Shown piece after piece: positions 42,252-51,307 of a stretch of 64,000 nucleotides of DNA. The notes under the pieces are model-generated. The model was not told where the DNA came from and made no database searches. It worked only from the letters and a program-made list of their open reading frames with translations. Numbering within the stretch: position 1 is the stretch's first letter; every line of letters begins with the position of its first letter. This DNA is from Streptomyces piniterrae (GTDB taxonomy: Bacteria; Actinomycetota; Actinomycetes; Streptomycetales; Streptomycetaceae): contig NZ_SUMB01000002.1 of the NCBI RefSeq assembly GCF_005048155.1, positions 744,001-808,000 on the forward strand, written 5' to 3'. The position numbers were made by a program, and so were the translations under genes.

Positions 42252-43277
42252 TCACAGCACCGCGATCGGGTTGACGGGTGAGCCCGTGCCGCCAGGGATG
42301 TTCAGCGGCGCCACCACCAGGAGGAACTCGTATCGGCCCGTCTCCGCGCCCGCGGCGGAGAGCGCTTCGAGGTCGAGGTTGTCCAGCAGCGGCACCCCCA
42401 TCGCGACGATGGCGAGCACATGGACCGGCGAATGCACACCGTCGACCGGCGACGGCCGTACGTCACTGTCGCCGTCGCCGCCGAGCAGCGCGATGCCGCG
42501 CTCGGCCAGTAGGGGCATGGCATCCACGTGGAAGCCCGCGCCGGCCGCGCCGGGGTCCCAGGCGCCCAGTTCCCGGCGGCGGCGGAAGCGGCCCGACCGC
42601 AGCAGCACCGCGTCGCCCTCGCCGATCGTCACGTCGAGTGCCCGCTCCGCCGCAACGATGTCCGCCGCGTGCACGGCCCGCCCGGGTTCCAGCCATTTGT
42701 CCCCCAGAACGGCGGGCAGATCGAGCAGCACGCCTTTGGTCACGAGCGGGCCGAGCGCCGACACGGCGCCGAAGCGGGCGCCCCCGGCGTCGATGAGCTC
42801 ACGCGCCGTACGGCCGTCGTAGAGCTGCCCGCGGTAGGCGACGTGGGACAGTGCGTCCAGATGGCTGACGGCCTTGCCGTGGTAGTCGACGGCGATGAAG
42901 TCCTTGTGAGTGGCGGGTTCAGGAGCCTCCACGTCACCGAGGTCGGACATGTAGTGCAGGGCGGGCCTGGTGTTGTCCGGTCCGGGGGCCGTGTCCCAGG
43001 GGCGCGCCATCGGGACGACCGTTCCGGACCGGACCAGGGAGGTGGCCCGCCGTACGTGCTCCGGAGTCACCCGATTCCAGGCACCGCGGTCGGCGGGGGC
43101 CCAGCGGTCCCACGCACGGACCGTCTCGAACAGTGCGTCGAAATCCCGGCGGGAGACGGCGGGCCCGTTGCCGGCACCGTCCGGCGGCGGGGGAGTCGGT
43201 GCATCGAGGGGAGTCGGTACATCGCTGGGAGTCGGAGCATCGCGGGGAGTCGGTGCATCGCTGGGATTGCTGGTCAT
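42252..43277 (-). CDS. Cyclase family protein (kynurenine formamidase-like metallohydrolase)
   Basis: 341 residues. The metal motif HGKAVSHLDALSH fits HGxxxHxDxxxH of the cyclase/KynB family, and VDGVHSPVH closes the site. The N-terminus is a six-residue repeat DAPTPx (four copies, about residues 7-29), encoded by an 18-bp tandem repeat (about 43190-43262) and absent from ordinary family members. Divergent from the aminotransferase gene with a 144-base gap. Probably hydrolyses a cyclic or N-formyl amino-acid derivative (inference). Confidence 0.82.
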   Translation of the reverse strand: MTSNPSDAPTPRDAPTPSDVPTPLDAPTPPPPDGAGNGPAVSRRDFDALFETVRAWDRWAPADRGAWNRVTPEHVRRATSLVRSGTVVPMARPWDTAPGPDNTRPALHYMSDLGDVEAPEPATHKDFIAVDYHGKAVSHLDALSHVAYRGQLYDGRTARELIDAGGARFGAVSALGPLVTKGVLLDLPAVLGDKWLEPGRAVHAADIVAAERALDVTIGEGDAVLLRSGRFRRRRELGAWDPGAAGAGFHVDAMPLLAERGIALLGGDGDSDVRPSPVDGVHSPVHVLAIVAMGVPLLDNLDLEALSAAGAETGRYEFLLVVAPLNIPGGTGSPVNPIAVL

Positions 43278-43421
43278 CGCTCGTCAGCACTCCAAACACG
43301 GCCGTGGCCATGGTCATTGCCACACAGGCACGCCCCAAGTCTCCCTCAGGTCAGGCGTCCGTGCGGTGCCGGGCGGGTACGCTCCCGGCGCCCACAGCCC
43401 CTGATCTTGAGGAGTGGTGAC

Positions 43422-44630
43422 GTGCCGCCCCAGCCCGCCCGTCGCATGGCGTCCACCGACGACTACCTCTTCGCCTTCATCGACCGCGCGCGGGCCCTGG
43501 CCGAGGCGGCCGGACGGCAGCCCGTTCCGCTGGCGGTCGGCGACTGCGACCTTCCCACTCCGCCGCATATCGTCGCGGCGATGCGCACGGCCGTACGGGA
43601 CCCCGCGCTGCACCGGTACCCGCCCTACGAGGGCGCGGCCGAGCTGCGGGAGGCGGCGGCCGGGTTCCTCGCCCGGCGCTTCCAGGTCGCCGCGGACCCG
43701 GACACCGAGTTACTGGTGACGCTGGGCAGCAAGGAGGCCATGGCCCACCTGGCCCTCGCCTACCTCGACCCCGGCGACCTGGTCCTCGTACCGGATCCGG
43801 CCTACCCGGTGTACGCGACCTGGTCGCGGTTCTGCGGTGCCGAGGTCGTTCCGGTACCGCTGCGGGAGAAAAACGGATTCCTCCCCGACCTCGACGCGAT
43901 AGACCCCGAGGTGGCGCGACGGGCGAAACTGTTCTGGGTCTGCTACCCCAACAACCCCACCGGGGCGCTGGCCACCCCGGCCTTCTACGACGAGCTGGCC
44001 CGCTTCGCGCTGCGCCACGACATCCTGGTGGCCTCGGACGCCGCGTACAGCGAGATCTACTACGACTGCCCGGCCCCGCCCTCGTTCCTCCGCTCGCCGG
44101 GCGCGATGGACTGCGGGATCGAGTTCCATTCCCTGTCCAAGGCGTACAACATGCCGGGCTGGCGGGTCGGCTTCGCGGCCGGAAACCGGGACGCGATCGC
44201 GGCGCTCCGGACGGTCAAGACCCACACGGACTCGGGCACGTTCGGCGCGATCCAACAGGCGGCCGTCGCGGCACTCACCGACACCACCGGCTACCCGGAT
44301 CGGCTGCGGGCCGTTTACGGGGCACGGATGCGCCTGCTGTGCGACGGCCTGGAGGCGGCCGGCCTCGAAGTCCTGCGCCCCCGTGCCACCTTCTACGCCC
44401 TCGTCCGCACGCCCGCAGGTACCACCAGCGAGGAATTCGCCCGCCAACTCCTCCACAAAGCCGGAGTCCTGACCATCCCCGGCACCGGCTTCGGCCCCGG
44501 CGGCGAAGGCTACATACGCCTCACCGTCTGCGCGGGAAACGACCACATCGAAGAAGCGGTACGGCGGATAACCGAAGCAATGGTGCGGTCAGGGCACACC
44601 GAGGACAGGGCTTTGTCGAATGACCACTGA
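43422..44630 (+). CDS. Pyridoxal-phosphate aminotransferase, class I/II
   Basis: 402 residues. YPNNPTG holds the conserved Asn/Pro (178-180), Asp206 in ASDAAYSE binds the pyridine ring and Lys240 in SLSKAYNMPGWRVGF forms the internal aldimine. The pattern is closest to LL-diaminopimelate or aspartate-type aminotransferases. GTG 43422 has GAGGAG 7 bases upstream; the same frame is open far upstream but antisense to the cyclase gene. Together with the divergent cyclase it suggests amino-acid (perhaps kynurenine-type) metabolism. Confidence 0.86.
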   Translation: MPPQPARRMASTDDYLFAFIDRARALAEAAGRQPVPLAVGDCDLPTPPHIVAAMRTAVRDPALHRYPPYEGAAELREAAAGFLARRFQVAADPDTELLVTLGSKEAMAHLALAYLDPGDLVLVPDPAYPVYATWSRFCGAEVVPVPLREKNGFLPDLDAIDPEVARRAKLFWVCYPNNPTGALATPAFYDELARFALRHDILVASDAAYSEIYYDCPAPPSFLRSPGAMDCGIEFHSLSKAYNMPGWRVGFAAGNRDAIAALRTVKTHTDSGTFGAIQQAAVAALTDTTGYPDRLRAVYGARMRLLCDGLEAAGLEVLRPRATFYALVRTPAGTTSEEFARQLLHKAGVLTIPGTGFGPGGEGYIRLTVCAGNDHIEEAVRRITEAMVRSGHTEDRALSNDH

Positions 44631-45058
44631 CTCGGCCCCGCGTTGTGCCGAACGCGGTCGCCGGGCACTGTCCATTCAGGCCAGATGCGGTAGGACACCG
44701 CGAGATCGCACACATGAACGGAGCGACTGCTTCAGGCGAGGAATGAGCCCCGAGCAGGCTCGGATTTCCCTTGCGGGCTTGGGGGAGAGAAGACCACACA
44801 GGGGGAGCCCGGGACGGTCGGTTTCCACTCTTCCTGGGGAGGGGGTGGGACGGCCGGAGTGGATGTTGGCCGGGAGCGCGTACTTCCGTTTCATGATCTG
44901 TGCAGGAACAAGCGCCGAATCCGCGGAAAGACATGCCACTCGGCTGAGCGATGGCCGGAAGGTGACTTCATACCCCCATTGCCAGCTGTAAAGATCGTCA
45001 ACGTTCATCCCCCCGACCTCTGTCGGTGGGTGTCTGCACGTCAACGGGAGGACGTTCC
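44631..45058. other. 428-base upstream region of the bacteriocin operon
   Basis: It must carry the bacteriocin promoter. I see no convincing gene; a 123-codon frame here is Arg-rich and without motif. No clear operator palindrome is visible. Confidence 0.5.
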
Positions 45059-45418
45059 ATGAAGAGAGCCGGAAAGTTAGTGTCACGGGCAGCTGTGGTG
45101 ATCGCGGGGGTCGCCATAGCGGCAGGGTCCACTACCGCCTTCGCGGACATGGACCGCTACACGTCCGGTGCGCATTCCTGGCGTACGGGGGGCGGCTATC
45201 AGGTCGGCCTCCAGGACACCAAGGGAGACGGCAACTCCGTAAAGGCCGAGTACAACCGCAACGGCCATGGCAGTGAGGTGTACACGCTGTGGAATCACAG
45301 CGGAGAGGGCACCAAGGCCTACAGCAACAAGGGCGGCAAGGTGTGGGACATGCGAGTCTGCACCGAAATCGACAAGTGGCCCGACGACTGCTCCAACTGG
45401 TGGAGCGACGACCACTGA
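45059..45418 (+). CDS. Lactococcin 972-family bacteriocin-like peptide
   Basis: A 119-residue secreted peptide. The signal peptide (1-29, cleavage after AFA) is followed by about 90 residues rich in Gly, Trp, Tyr and Asn with Cys101 and Cys111, the profile of lactococcin 972 proteins, which act on septum/lipid II in the producer's relatives. GGGAGG lies 7 bases before the ATG. It is followed by ABC ATPase and large permease genes, exactly the arrangement known for this family, in which the transporter gives immunity or export. Confidence 0.8.
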   Translation: MKRAGKLVSRAAVVIAGVAIAAGSTTAFADMDRYTSGAHSWRTGGGYQVGLQDTKGDGNSVKAEYNRNGHGSEVYTLWNHSGEGTKAYSNKGGKVWDMRVCTEIDKWPDDCSNWWSDDH

Positions 45419-45442
45419 GCCATAACGGCCCGCTGTGACATC

Positions 45443-45477
45443 GCGCTGCCCGGGACGCTTTTCGCCCCGGGCAGCGC
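45443..45477. terminator. Perfect 12-bp hairpin between peptide gene and ABC genes
   Basis: GCGCTGCCCGGG (45443-45454) pairs with CCCGGGCAGCGC (45466-45477) around an 11-base loop. It would partly end transcription after the peptide gene, giving more peptide than transporter mRNA. Confidence 0.8.
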
Positions 45478-45511
45478 ACTGCTGATTCTCATCTCCTGAA
45501 AGGCCGATGGC

Positions 45512-46189
45512 GTGTCGGATGCGTTTGCGTTGCCCCTTGAAGTACGTGAACTGGGGTACGAGGTAGGGGGCCGGCGCCTGCTCGACGGACTCGAACTCGC
45601 CGTGTGCGCCGGCGAATCCGTCGCCGTAATGGGCCCTTCCGGATCAGGGAAAAGCACTCTGCTCTCCATCCTCCTCGGCCTCGTGCGACCTGATTCCGGA
45701 TCGGTCATGGTCGCCGGCCGCGATGTCGTCGCTTTGCGCGGCCGCCACCTGGCAGAGCACCGTAGAAAGCGCCTGGGGATGGTGTTCCAGTTCGGGGAAT
45801 TGCTGCCTGAGCTCTCTCCTGTCGAGAACGTGGCGTTGGCCGCCCTGCTGGACGGTGTGGAACGCGACCATGCGTACGACGAAAGCCGAAAACTCCTGGA
45901 CGAACTCGGTGTGCCCGTCACCGAAACCGCCACCAGCGAACTCTCCGGTGGTGAACGTCAACGAGTGGCCGTGGCACGGGCGTTGATCGGCAATCCCGTG
46001 CTGCTTTTGGCGGACGAGCCCACCGGCGCACTGGACGAGTCGTCGCGCGACCATGTGGCCGAGACACTGTTCGCCGTGCCCGGCGCCCGCGGGTGCGGAC
46101 TGCTCGTCGTCACCCATGACCCCGCCGTGGCAAACCGGGCCGACCGGGTCATGCACCTGGAACAGGGCGCCCTGGCAGGTGCCCGATGA
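45512..46189 (+). CDS. ABC transporter ATP-binding protein of the bacteriocin operon
   Basis: 225 residues, MacB/LolD-type ATPase. Walker A GPSGSGKST, Q-loop in VFQFGELLPELSPVENVALA, signature LSGGERQ and Walker B LLLADEPTGALDE are all intact. GTG 45512 follows GAAAGG. It overlaps the permease gene by 4 bases. By analogy with lactococcin 972 clusters it works with that permease in self-protection or peptide export. Confidence 0.88.
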   Translation: MSDAFALPLEVRELGYEVGGRRLLDGLELAVCAGESVAVMGPSGSGKSTLLSILLGLVRPDSGSVMVAGRDVVALRGRHLAEHRRKRLGMVFQFGELLPELSPVENVALAALLDGVERDHAYDESRKLLDELGVPVTETATSELSGGERQRVAVARALIGNPVLLLADEPTGALDESSRDHVAETLFAVPGARGCGLLVVTHDPAVANRADRVMHLEQGALAGAR

Positions 46190-48369
46190 AGCGCGGTCGC
46201 ATCCGCCACATGCTGCACATCGGCAGGGCAGCCGGCCGGACCGCCGAGGGCGGCCGGGCGCGCTTCTGGGCACTGCTGGCCGCTACCGCGGTCGTGGCCG
46301 TGACGCTCAGCTCGCTGTCCGCCACGGCCGCGACCTGGCAGGGGCGTGAGCAGCGCGGAGCGGCGCGCGTACCCACGCTCGCCCAGCACGGGCAGCAGGG
46401 CTCGGCCCTGTGGAGCCGGTACTGGGACAGCTACCAAGGGCGCCAGTTCACCGTCGTCGTCATCGCTCCCCTGACGAAGGACGCGCCCCTGCCGCCTGGG
46501 GTGGCACGCTGGCCGGGCCCCGGCGAGGTGTTCCTGTCGCCGGCGCTGGCCCAGGGGCCCGCGGACGAGGACTTCGGCCACCGGTACGGCACCCGTGTCG
46601 GAACCATCTCGGCCGAGGGACTGGCCTCACCCGGCGAACGGCTGGCCTACGTCCGACCCACCACGTCCATGCTCGGCACGGCGCGGATGGAGAAGATCAC
46701 CGGCTACGGAGGCGCCGGCGCGGCCTTCGGGGACCTGCGGATCGTCGGCCCCCAGTCGTCGATGCTGGCCATCATCGGCGTACTGCTCGGGCTTCCTGCT
46801 CTGGGCCTCGCGGCAGCGGCCGCCAGGATGGGCGCCGCCGGACGCGACCGGCGCGATGCCCTGCTGCACACCCTCGGCGCCGGGCGGGCGGCACGCGCCT
46901 GGATGGACATCGGAGCCGCGATCCGACCCGCCTGTATCGGAGCGGCCGTCGCGGCCCTGCTCACCGCTCCTTTCCTGCTGGTGGACGTGCAACTGCCGTG
47001 GATCGACTACACCCTGTACGCGCCGGACCTGCGCCGCGTCGGTGTGACACTGGCGGCTGCGATCGCCGCCTCCATGGTGATGATGCTCGGGCTGGTCCTC
47101 TTGTTGCGTCCCGCCGCGCGCACGGGAACATCCACCAGGCCACGCTCGGCGGGCAGCGGTCTGTTACGCCTCCTCGCCCTGGGTTCCTGTCCCGCGTTTC
47201 TCGTCCTGGCTCTGACGTCGCGGTCCTTCGGCGCACAACGCTCCGCGGCGGCCTATCTGTTCGCGGTCGTCGGTGTGTGGATGACGCTTCCGTGGGTGAT
47301 CGGCTGGGCGGCTTCACACATCAGCCGCCGGGCGTCGAAGTCGCCGCACCACAGTGGTACCCCCGCGCGGTTGATCGCCGCCCGCACCACCGCGGCCCGG
47401 CCCGGAATGGTGGTCCGCCTGGTCGCCGCGATGATCATTGCCATCGGTGTCATCGGGCAGACCCAGATCATCACCAGCCTCCTCTTCGCCCGTTCCGGGG
47501 ACGAGGAACAGCTGAACTCCGCGCAGGGCCGGACCATGGCACTCGTACAGACATCGGCGACGCGGCTCACCGACGCTTTCACAGCCGCACTTCCTCATGG
47601 CGCGCACACGGTCGCCATCGGAACGGGGAACATCCAGCCCGACGGCTCCAGCGGCAGCCGTGTCCTCCAAGCGCCGTGCAGCAGCCTCCACGCTCTGCGG
47701 CTGCCCTGCCCCGCCGCCGGTCAAGAGGCCGAGGTGCCGTACGGCGCCCTCGACAAGCGCCTCAGAGTCACCGGCTACCAGACGTTCGGCGAAACACCCG
47801 CAGTGGTCCGCACCGGCCCGGTCAGTGCCATCGGCTCCGCCCAAGGCCTTCAGGCCGTGGTCTTCACCGCCCTCGACGAACCCATGAACATCCCGGCCGT
47901 CAAACGGGCCGCACACCTCTACCTGAGCGTGAAAGCCCTCACCGAGCCGGTGGCCGAAGACGGAGCCAAATCCTTCACCGTCGGCTATCAGTCCCGCTGG
48001 ATTCCCTTCCTCGGCACCATCGGCACGCTCGTTCTGCTCACGGCCATGGCACTCGCCGCCCTCTCGGAATTTCTGCGATTCTCCCAAACGCTCGCCCCGC
48101 TCACCGTCCTCACCGGACGCGGCCAGGTGTTCCACACCACGGCCTTCTGGTGTCTGGGAGCTCCGCTCCTGGGCGCCGGTGCCATCGGCACGTTCGTTCA
48201 TGTCGTCCTGGTCCAGCCCGTCACCGGAGGAGAGAGCGGAGCAACCCTGTCCTGGAACCTCATCACGGCTGTCCTGACCGTCACGGCCCTCCTCGCCGCA
48301 GCCGCCACTGCCGCAGGCGGTGCGACGGCCGCACGACGCGCACTGACGTGGCGGCCCCGTGCCGACTGA
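46186..48369 (+). CDS. Large ABC permease of the bacteriocin operon (bacteriocin-associated membrane protein)
   Basis: 727 residues. One helix near residue 30-48 is followed by an extracellular domain, then two groups of helices (about 190-400 and 600-720), a FtsX-like layout. Such long permeases accompany lactococcin 972-type peptides. Start codon overlaps the ATPase gene (ATGA). The overall family is recognised from arrangement and topology rather than from sharp motifs. Confidence 0.8.
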   Translation: MKRGRIRHMLHIGRAAGRTAEGGRARFWALLAATAVVAVTLSSLSATAATWQGREQRGAARVPTLAQHGQQGSALWSRYWDSYQGRQFTVVVIAPLTKDAPLPPGVARWPGPGEVFLSPALAQGPADEDFGHRYGTRVGTISAEGLASPGERLAYVRPTTSMLGTARMEKITGYGGAGAAFGDLRIVGPQSSMLAIIGVLLGLPALGLAAAAARMGAAGRDRRDALLHTLGAGRAARAWMDIGAAIRPACIGAAVAALLTAPFLLVDVQLPWIDYTLYAPDLRRVGVTLAAAIAASMVMMLGLVLLLRPAARTGTSTRPRSAGSGLLRLLALGSCPAFLVLALTSRSFGAQRSAAAYLFAVVGVWMTLPWVIGWAASHISRRASKSPHHSGTPARLIAARTTAARPGMVVRLVAAMIIAIGVIGQTQIITSLLFARSGDEEQLNSAQGRTMALVQTSATRLTDAFTAALPHGAHTVAIGTGNIQPDGSSGSRVLQAPCSSLHALRLPCPAAGQEAEVPYGALDKRLRVTGYQTFGETPAVVRTGPVSAIGSAQGLQAVVFTALDEPMNIPAVKRAAHLYLSVKALTEPVAEDGAKSFTVGYQSRWIPFLGTIGTLVLLTAMALAALSEFLRFSQTLAPLTVLTGRGQVFHTTAFWCLGAPLLGAGAIGTFVHVVLVQPVTGGESGATLSWNLITAVLTVTALLAAAATAAGGATAARRALTWRPRAD

Positions 48370-48407
48370 CGCCCAGGAGTGGATGCCCCGGCCTCCTAGC
48401 CCGGCCC

Positions 48408-50405
48408 CTAGCCTTCCTCTTCCTCCTTGTCTTCGTCCTTGTCATCTTCGTAGTCGTCGTGGTCGCCGTAGTCGTCGCGTTCGGTGAGGAAGTCGTAGAG
48501 CTCGTCGACGAGTGGAGAGTCGTCGGCCCACCAGAGCTTTGCCGTGCGCTTGCCGGAGCCGCCGACTACCAGTGAGGGATCGACGGCGTCCATCCACGGG
48601 TAGGCCTCGTCCTCGTCGAATCCCTCGTCGAATTCCTCGATGTCGGCCTCGGAGACCTGGCGGATCATGGGGACGGGGACGGTCGACTGCTGGTGATTCA
48701 CCATCCAGGTGTTCCGGAAGAAGTCGAACTGCAGGTGGTAGCAGTCGTCCGACTCGGTGAAGAGGATCGGCGGGACGAGGAAGTGCGCAGCGCCGACGGT
48801 GGCTGCGACGTCGATGTAGTTGTCGGGGGTTCCGCCGGAATTCCAGCAGGCGGCAAAGTTCACGGGTGTGAGCGGCTGCTTGCCGAGCACATGAATCTGG
48901 TTGCCTCGAATCACGAACTTCTCCGGATCGAGGACCACGTCTTCCCCGAGCATCAGGATCGGCGCAGGCATGATGTGCGCCTTCGCGAAGGTCTGAGTGC
49001 GCTCGTAGAGGTCGACGATCTCGTCGAGTCGCGTGGGATCGAACCGGCCCCCGTCGTGGAACGGGCAGCACACGTCGTCCGTCTCCTCCGGCTCGGGGAA
49101 GAGCCCGGACTTGTCGAACGGCGGGACTGCCGACTCGCCGCGCCTGGCGTCGAGGAAGGCGGGTATCCAGCTGCTGTCCGCGCCCTCGGCCTCGATCACC
49201 TCCGAGTCGCACAGATCGTGGAACGCGGCGTCGCCGAGCTTGCAGTTGAAGTAGTCGAGCAGCGTGATCGCGGCGCACTCGGCGAGCGAGAGCGCCTCGC
49301 TCTTGGGGAACCAGAAGTCATAGCCGTTCGCGAGGAAATGCACCCCGCGGAACTGCTTGTGGACGAAGGGCTCGCGCGCGGCACCGGGGACGAGGCCGCT
49401 CCAGTGTGCCGCGGCGACCTGGTTGTAGTACGCGTCGGCGTGGCGGGCGAGCTCCGGAGCGAAGACGCTCTCGCCGGTCCAGTAACAGGCCTTGCTGAAC
49501 TGCGCGCCGATGTCGGGATCGTGGGTGACCTCGGGCTGGCTGAAGACGAGTTCGGTACGCAGGAAGACCTTGCGGCCGTCACGGTAGGGCGCGCCCTCAT
49601 GCTCGTACCGCTGATCGAAGATTACGCAGGTGAAGGGCTCGATGTCCGTGACGGCCGGGCCGCCGGTGAGGTCCAGGGCGGGCTCGGCCGAGCCGCCGGT
49701 GAGGTAGAGCAGAACTGTGTATCGGGAGACATGCCCGCGGGCGGCGTCGTAGTAGGGCGTGTCACGGTGGTGGTGGAAGTTGCTGTCGCCGGGCTCGAAG
49801 CGATTGCAGCGGAACACGGGGTTCACATGCGAGAAGCCGTCGAGCATCGCCTCCGGCAACCCCGCCGCCACGGCTCTGGTGAGGGCCTCGGCGAGCAGCG
49901 CCGAGTGGAAGATGAACCGTTCGCCGCCGCGCGAGGAGGCGTTCAGCGGCGGGACGTAGAGGTCCAGCGAGTCGAGGCGTTCCAGGCCCGCGCGGGCGGC
50001 ATCCGGCAGCTGCACCGACGACGCGTACGCGCCCTTGCCAAGCTCGTCGGGCTCGGTGAGCCCGAGCTCCAGAGGGACGTCCGCGAACAGGCGGTCCAGC
50101 GGAACGATGTTCTCGAACGTACGGAACGACAGCTCGCGTGGGTCGACGAAGACGGCCGCCAGATGCGGCGCGCCCTCGCTGGGCCGGGCGAACAGCTCGC
50201 GCACATCGGCGTCGATGCGCTCGGCCTCGATGAAGCGCACGGCTTTGTGGCGCGAGGTGGGGTGCCAGGAAATCCCCAGCCCATCGAGCGTCGCGGCGGG
50301 CTCGCTGTCGGTCGCATCGACCTCGGCGCGGTAGCGGGCAACCTCACCGTCGGCGGCCTGACCGGACGACAGGGCAAAGAAACGGTCGCGGAGTTCGACG
50401 CTCAC
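48408..50405 (-). CDS. Uncharacterised 665-residue protein with a 2OG-Fe(II) oxygenase-like domain
   Basis: I do not recognise a named family. Residues about 195-290 show a 2OG/Fe(II) signature: His213 and Asp215 in HHHRDTPYY, His269 in YEHEG and Arg283 in VFLRTEL, with the expected spacing. The rest (about 300-620) is soluble and unassigned, with CCPFHDGG near residue 440. It ends in a strongly acidic tail (DDYEDDKDEDKEEEEG). It overlaps the upstream LRR gene by 4 bases (ATGA), so the two are translated together. Possibly a protein or peptide hydroxylase working with the LRR partner (inference). Confidence 0.7.
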   Translation of the reverse strand: MSVELRDRFFALSSGQAADGEVARYRAEVDATDSEPAATLDGLGISWHPTSRHKAVRFIEAERIDADVRELFARPSEGAPHLAAVFVDPRELSFRTFENIVPLDRLFADVPLELGLTEPDELGKGAYASSVQLPDAARAGLERLDSLDLYVPPLNASSRGGERFIFHSALLAEALTRAVAAGLPEAMLDGFSHVNPVFRCNRFEPGDSNFHHHRDTPYYDAARGHVSRYTVLLYLTGGSAEPALDLTGGPAVTDIEPFTCVIFDQRYEHEGAPYRDGRKVFLRTELVFSQPEVTHDPDIGAQFSKACYWTGESVFAPELARHADAYYNQVAAAHWSGLVPGAAREPFVHKQFRGVHFLANGYDFWFPKSEALSLAECAAITLLDYFNCKLGDAAFHDLCDSEVIEAEGADSSWIPAFLDARRGESAVPPFDKSGLFPEPEETDDVCCPFHDGGRFDPTRLDEIVDLYERTQTFAKAHIMPAPILMLGEDVVLDPEKFVIRGNQIHVLGKQPLTPVNFAACWNSGGTPDNYIDVAATVGAAHFLVPPILFTESDDCYHLQFDFFRNTWMVNHQQSTVPVPMIRQVSEADIEEFDEGFDEDEAYPWMDAVDPSLVVGGSGKRTAKLWWADDSPLVDELYDFLTERDDYGDHDDYEDDKDEDKEEEEG

Positions 50406-51307
50406 ACGCTCCTCCAGAAGCTGCGCAGGGCGGTAGGAAGCTGAGGGGCAGACGCCAGTTTCTGCACGCCTGTATCGGAGACATCGTCGCGGTACAGCAG
50501 AAGGCGCTTGAGCGAGCCAATGAACGGCGCTGCCAGCAGAGCGTCCACCCCGTCCTCGCCGATCCGGTTGTACCGAAGGTCAAGCTCGACGAGCTGCCGG
50601 AGACCGCCCAGCGAGCGCACGCCCTCCGCGGTGACCGTGTTGCCCTGCAGGTGCAGACGACGGACCGCGGCGAAGTTCGGGGACGCGGTGAGGGCCGCCA
50701 GGCCGACGTCGCCCATGCCGCAGTACCGCAGGTCGAGCGTCTCGATCCGTCCGTCGCCGGCCGCGGCCGTGAGGGCCTTGGCGCCGGGGTCGCCGATGCG
50801 GAAGTACGAAAGGTCGAGTTCGACGAGCCGGCCGAGGTCGAGGGTCGCGAGGGCGTCGGCCTCTATGGGCGGCGGCGCGATCGGTATGCCGTCCTCGTCG
50901 TAGTGCTCCTCCTCGTTGCCCCAGTCCTCACCCACCTCGTCAACGCCCGGCTTGATCCGCAACGCGGTCACAAAGCGGCTCCGCAGGGCCCGCTCAATCA
51001 GTGCGGGCGCCTCGTCGGACCATTCGACGGCGACCTTCGTGGCGAACCCGTGCCGGCGCGCCTCGACGGTCACGTCCGTTGGCAACTCCGCATCCCAGCC
51101 TGCTCGGTGTTCCTCCATCAGCAGCCCGATCTCACCCGCCAGTTCCTCGCGCCGGGCGGTGTCAGCGACGCACGCGTGCCGCTGTTGCAACTCGATCAAC
51201 TTGCCCCGGGCATCGCCCTGTTCCCGCAGCGATACGCCGTAGGCGCGCCACGCGGCAACGTCGTCGGGGCGGTCTCGAAGTCTCTGTTCCAAAGCCGTGG
51301 CGTCCAT
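50402..51307 (-). CDS. Leucine-rich-repeat protein with TIGR02996-like N-terminus
   Basis: 301 residues. Residues 1-50 (LRDRPDDVAAWRAYGVSLRE, QGDARGKLIELQ) match the short companion domain TIGR02996 that often precedes repeat arrays. Residues about 160-290 hold at least four LRRs of the ribonuclease-inhibitor type (LVELDLSYFRIGDPGAKAL, IETLDLRYCGMGDVGLAAL and so on). ATG 51307 is the chosen start, GTG 51316 an alternative. The protein probably binds a partner protein; the coupled oxygenase gene is the obvious candidate. Confidence 0.78.
   Translation of the reverse strand: MDATALEQRLRDRPDDVAAWRAYGVSLREQGDARGKLIELQQRHACVADTARREELAGEIGLLMEEHRAGWDAELPTDVTVEARRHGFATKVAVEWSDEAPALIERALRSRFVTALRIKPGVDEVGEDWGNEEEHYDEDGIPIAPPPIEADALATLDLGRLVELDLSYFRIGDPGAKALTAAAGDGRIETLDLRYCGMGDVGLAALTASPNFAAVRRLHLQGNTVTAEGVRSLGGLRQLVELDLRYNRIGEDGVDALLAAPFIGSLKRLLLYRDDVSDTGVQKLASAPQLPTALRSFWRSV

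Noticed and set aside
42528..43421. Upstream extension of the aminotransferase frame by 298 codons
   Set aside because: It is antisense to the cyclase gene; GTG 43422 has an excellent ribosome binding site and matches the family start.
44620..44991. A 123-codon frame upstream of the bacteriocin gene
   Set aside because: Starts inside the aminotransferase gene, Arg-rich, no signal peptide or motif; not enough to call a second peptide.
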